From NCBI RefSeq assembly GCF_003958635.1, contig NZ_RSEK01000013.1:1-46410 (forward strand): 46,410 bases of DNA. The letters run 5' to 3'. The notes under the pieces are model-generated. The model saw only the letters and a list, made by a program, of their open reading frames with translations, did not search any database and was not told where the DNA came from. Position numbers and translations under genes: made by a program. Source of the DNA: Altericroceibacterium xinjiangense (lineage in GTDB: Bacteria > Pseudomonadota > Alphaproteobacteria > Sphingomonadales > Sphingomonadaceae). Each line of letters begins with the position of its first letter. Position 1 is the stretch's first letter. Positions 44,315 through 46,410 of the stretch are shown piece after piece.

Positions 44315-44348
44315 GTGTTCGAAAGAACACGAGTTCGCTGCGAACTCG
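44315..44348. promoter_or_regulatory. Two adjoining dyads upstream of TonB receptor gene
   Basis: GTGTTC-GAAA-GAACAC (44315-44330) is followed without gap by CGAGTTCG-CTG-CGAACTCG (44330-44348). Both are built on GTTCG/CGAAC arms, so the four arms together form a regular array. It ends 19 bases before the GTG start and just ahead of the ribosome site. It could be a tandem operator or a leader RNA with two hairpins that govern translation. Confidence 0.6.
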
Positions 44349-44367
44349 GTATAAGGGGAGAAAGATA

Positions 44368-46410
44368 GTGGGGCTCCAACGTACCAGGACACGTGTCTCG
44401 CTGCTTTGCATGTCAGCCGCAGCTGGGATTGCTGCCGCTTTGGCCGGCGCTGCTCCCGCTGCCGCACAGGCCGTTCTTGACGACGACACCCGGGCGGAAG
44501 AGGTCGATACGCCGGATGCGGTCCCCGGCAACACGATCGTGGTCAGCGCTCGCCGGCGCGAGGAAACGCTGCAGGATACCCCGATCGCCATTTCCGCCTT
44601 CAGTGCCGAGACGCTGCAGGAACGGCAGATACAGCAGACGCAGGATCTGGAACGGATAACGCCCAGCCTCCAGTTCAAGCCAGCCGGGCAGCTTTCGGGC
44701 AACAGCGCGGCCTCGGTCGTGTTCATCCGCGGGGTGGGGCAGATCGATCCGGGCGCGGCCGTCGATCCCGGCGTCGGCATCTATGTGGATGAAGTCTATG
44801 TCGGCCGTTCGGTGGGCGGAACCATAGAATTCGGCGACATTGCCAGCGTGGAAGTGCTGCGCGGCCCCCAAGGCACGCTTTTCGGCCGCAACACGATCGG
44901 CGGTGCCATTCTGGTCCGCACGCGCGAACCCGAAATAGGCGAGTTCTCCGGCCGCGCCCGTTTCCGCACCGGTGCGGATGATCTTTACGAAGGGTTCGTG
45001 GCGTTGAACGTGCCGCTGTGGGACGAAGCCGCCGCCCGGATTTCGGGAGGCTTCCGCGAACGCGACGGGTATGTAATTCGCGCCTTCGACGGGCTTGACC
45101 TCGGCAATGACAGCAGCCGCACCGTCAACGCCTCGTTCCTGTGGGAGCCCAGCCCCTCGTTCGACGTCTCGCTTCGCGCCGACTACACGAAGCGCGATGA
45201 AAACGGGGCGCCCTTCACCTTTGCGGGCATCAACGAAACGGCGCCCGTTCCCGCAATCGTCAGCGTGGCCGCTGGCTGCCCGGGTGCGACGATTCCCTTC
45301 GCGCCGATCACACCTGGCGATCCGCGCTTTGGCGCTCCTTTCGTTCCGAATATCGACGATGCGCGCTGCGCCAATGATTTCCAGGATCGCGGAAAGTTCG
45401 TGAACGGCGGCACCGCGCCGGTGCTGAGCACGTCCGAAGTGTGGGGCGTTTCGGGCACGATGCGCTACGAAGTGTCGGACGCGGTTTCGCTCAAGAGCAT
45501 CACCGCCCATCGGACCACGGAATCGCGGGGCATTCGCGACGCCGATAACACGCCGTTCCTCATCCTCACGACCGATGTCGGCGGCACGTCCGAACAATTC
45601 AGCCAGGAACTGCAGCTTCAATACGATTCCGGGATCGTGAACGGCATCCTCGGCGCGTACTATTTCGACGAGGATTCGTGGGAGCGGGCCTCCGTCCCGA
45701 TTTCTTTCCCGCCGACGCCCCCGGTGATTGCCTCGCTCCTGGCCGGCGGACCGGGGTCACGCGATCTTCAGGTATCGGATCTGGAAACCCGATCGCTTGC
45801 GGCTTTCGGCGAACTTTCGCTGGAAGTCACGGACAGGCTCGAGGTGTCGGGGGGCTTGCGCTACACCGAAGATCGCAAGTCCTATCAGGGCACGGTATTC
45901 AGCCTTTTCCCCGGAACCCAGCCCGATCCCGATCCCCTGCCGACGCAGGCGATCCCGGAAGGTGGGCCGCTCTATCTCTATGATCGGCTGTACCGCGAGA
46001 CGTTCTCCGCCATTACCGGCTCGGCGAACGCCTCCTATGAAGTCGCCTACTGGCTCAACACCTACATTTCCTATTCGCGCAGCTTCAAGTCGGGCGGCTT
46101 CAACACGCGGTACAACGCGCCGCCCGCCGGCTTCGTCCCCGTCCCCTTCGATGAGGAGACAGTCGACAGCTATGAAATCGGCGCCAAGGCGGACATCGGC
46201 GATTTGCGCGTCGCGCTGGCGGCGTTCCAGGCGGATTACCAGAACATCCAGCTCATCTTCCGGCAAGGGCCGGTGCCGCTTCTGTTCAATGCAGGCGAGG
46301 CGCGCATCCGCGGCTTTGAAGCCGAAGCAAGCTATCGCCCCTATGGCGGGTTGACGCTGGATGCGGGGCTCAGTGTGCTGGATGACGAAATCCTTTCGAT
46401 CACGCCAATA
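44368..46410 (+). CDS. TonB-dependent outer-membrane receptor (C-terminal part beyond window)
   Basis: 681 codons from GTG at 44368, open to the window end. AGGGGAG lies 7 bases upstream of the start. The signal peptide (about 1-32, APAAAQA) is followed by an acidic linker, a TonB-box region NTIVVSARRRE, and a plug with TPIAISAFSAETLQERQI, QTQDLERITPSLQF, VFIRGVGQIDP and VEVLRGPQGTLFGRNTIGG. This is the large sphingomonad receptor group with the FGRNT plug signature, related to receptors for complex organic ligands. The barrel is about two thirds present (SYSRSFKSGGFN at the usual place). No co-transcribed partner is visible in the window. Confidence 0.93.
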   Translation, partial: MGLQRTRTRVSLLCMSAAAGIAAALAGAAPAAAQAVLDDDTRAEEVDTPDAVPGNTIVVSARRREETLQDTPIAISAFSAETLQERQIQQTQDLERITPSLQFKPAGQLSGNSAASVVFIRGVGQIDPGAAVDPGVGIYVDEVYVGRSVGGTIEFGDIASVEVLRGPQGTLFGRNTIGGAILVRTREPEIGEFSGRARFRTGADDLYEGFVALNVPLWDEAAARISGGFRERDGYVIRAFDGLDLGNDSSRTVNASFLWEPSPSFDVSLRADYTKRDENGAPFTFAGINETAPVPAIVSVAAGCPGATIPFAPITPGDPRFGAPFVPNIDDARCANDFQDRGKFVNGGTAPVLSTSEVWGVSGTMRYEVSDAVSLKSITAHRTTESRGIRDADNTPFLILTTDVGGTSEQFSQELQLQYDSGIVNGILGAYYFDEDSWERASVPISFPPTPPVIASLLAGGPGSRDLQVSDLETRSLAAFGELSLEVTDRLEVSGGLRYTEDRKSYQGTVFSLFPGTQPDPDPLPTQAIPEGGPLYLYDRLYRETFSAITGSANASYEVAYWLNTYISYSRSFKSGGFNTRYNAPPAGFVPVPFDEETVDSYEIGAKADIGDLRVALAAFQADYQNIQLIFRQGPVPLLFNAGEARIRGFEAEASYRPYGGLTLDAGLSVLDDEILSITPI

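Larger units (their letters stand above)
43957..44367. other. Divergent gap: IS relic 6 and TonB receptor control region
   Basis: Contains IS relic 6 (44072-44195), the paired dyads at 44315-44348 and the ribosome site AGGGGAG at 44354-44360. No gene. Confidence 0.6.

Noticed and set aside
1-46410. CRISPR arrays, tRNA or rRNA genes
   Set aside because: No spaced direct repeats, cloverleaf sequences or conserved rRNA blocks were seen on reading; a covariance-model search was not possible here.

Overview
The window looks like a chromosomal accessory region of an alphaproteobacterium of the order Sphingomonadales (Erythrobacteraceae or Sphingomonadaceae). This is inferred from the GC-rich coding, six TonB-dependent receptors in 46 kb with sphingomonad-style plugs (EIVVTG/EIVVTA near the mature N-terminus), a DUF3237 protein, and a sphingomonad-type chemosensory operon. 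I see no rRNA, tRNA or CRISPR array.

Layout. 1-808: the end of a beta-lactamase-fold serine hydrolase and a secreted DUF3237 protein. 831-1661: a nearly full-length but frame-broken IS6-family element. 1878-7585 (minus strand): a TonB receptor followed by an exported alpha/beta esterase, and a separate SDR dehydrogenase. 8104-16456: a metal-uptake locus. A siderophore-type TonB receptor and a Zur-like Fur-family regulator run leftwards. A divergent operon runs rightwards, with an ABC ATPase, two DUF3526-type ABC-2 permeases and a second TonB receptor. The shared promoter region holds three AT-rich dyads. 16815-21951: a LysR regulator divergent from a TonB receptor and a Tat-exported type I sulfatase. 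22230-27470: a second LysR gene, then a TonB receptor with DUF3649, PepSY and DUF3325 membrane proteins, the usual set of an iron-siderophore uptake operon. 27472-29400: a decayed segment with two IS relics and two broken secreted-protein genes. 29520-32840: a CaCA antiporter, a small lipoprotein, a DUF465-like protein and an unassigned membrane protein. 33391-43956 (minus strand): a tightly overlapping chemosensory operon. 44368-end: a sixth TonB receptor, cut by the window edge.

The chemosensory operon is the most unusual intact system. It encodes a soluble receptor-like protein with two MCP signalling tips, one protein with three CheW domains, CheB, CheR, CheA, a STAS protein, a CheY-like regulator interrupted by an in-frame amber codon, a CheC-type phosphatase and a hybrid sensor kinase. 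No flagellar gene is nearby, so its output is unknown.

Six relics of one IS6-family lineage, all in the same orientation and mostly only left ends, sit between the functional modules. They suggest the region was assembled or rearranged around copies of that element. Several TonB receptor promoters carry clear inverted repeats. Two of these share a TATTG-N11-CAATA form at exactly the same distance from the start codons of a LysR gene and its neighbouring TonB receptor.
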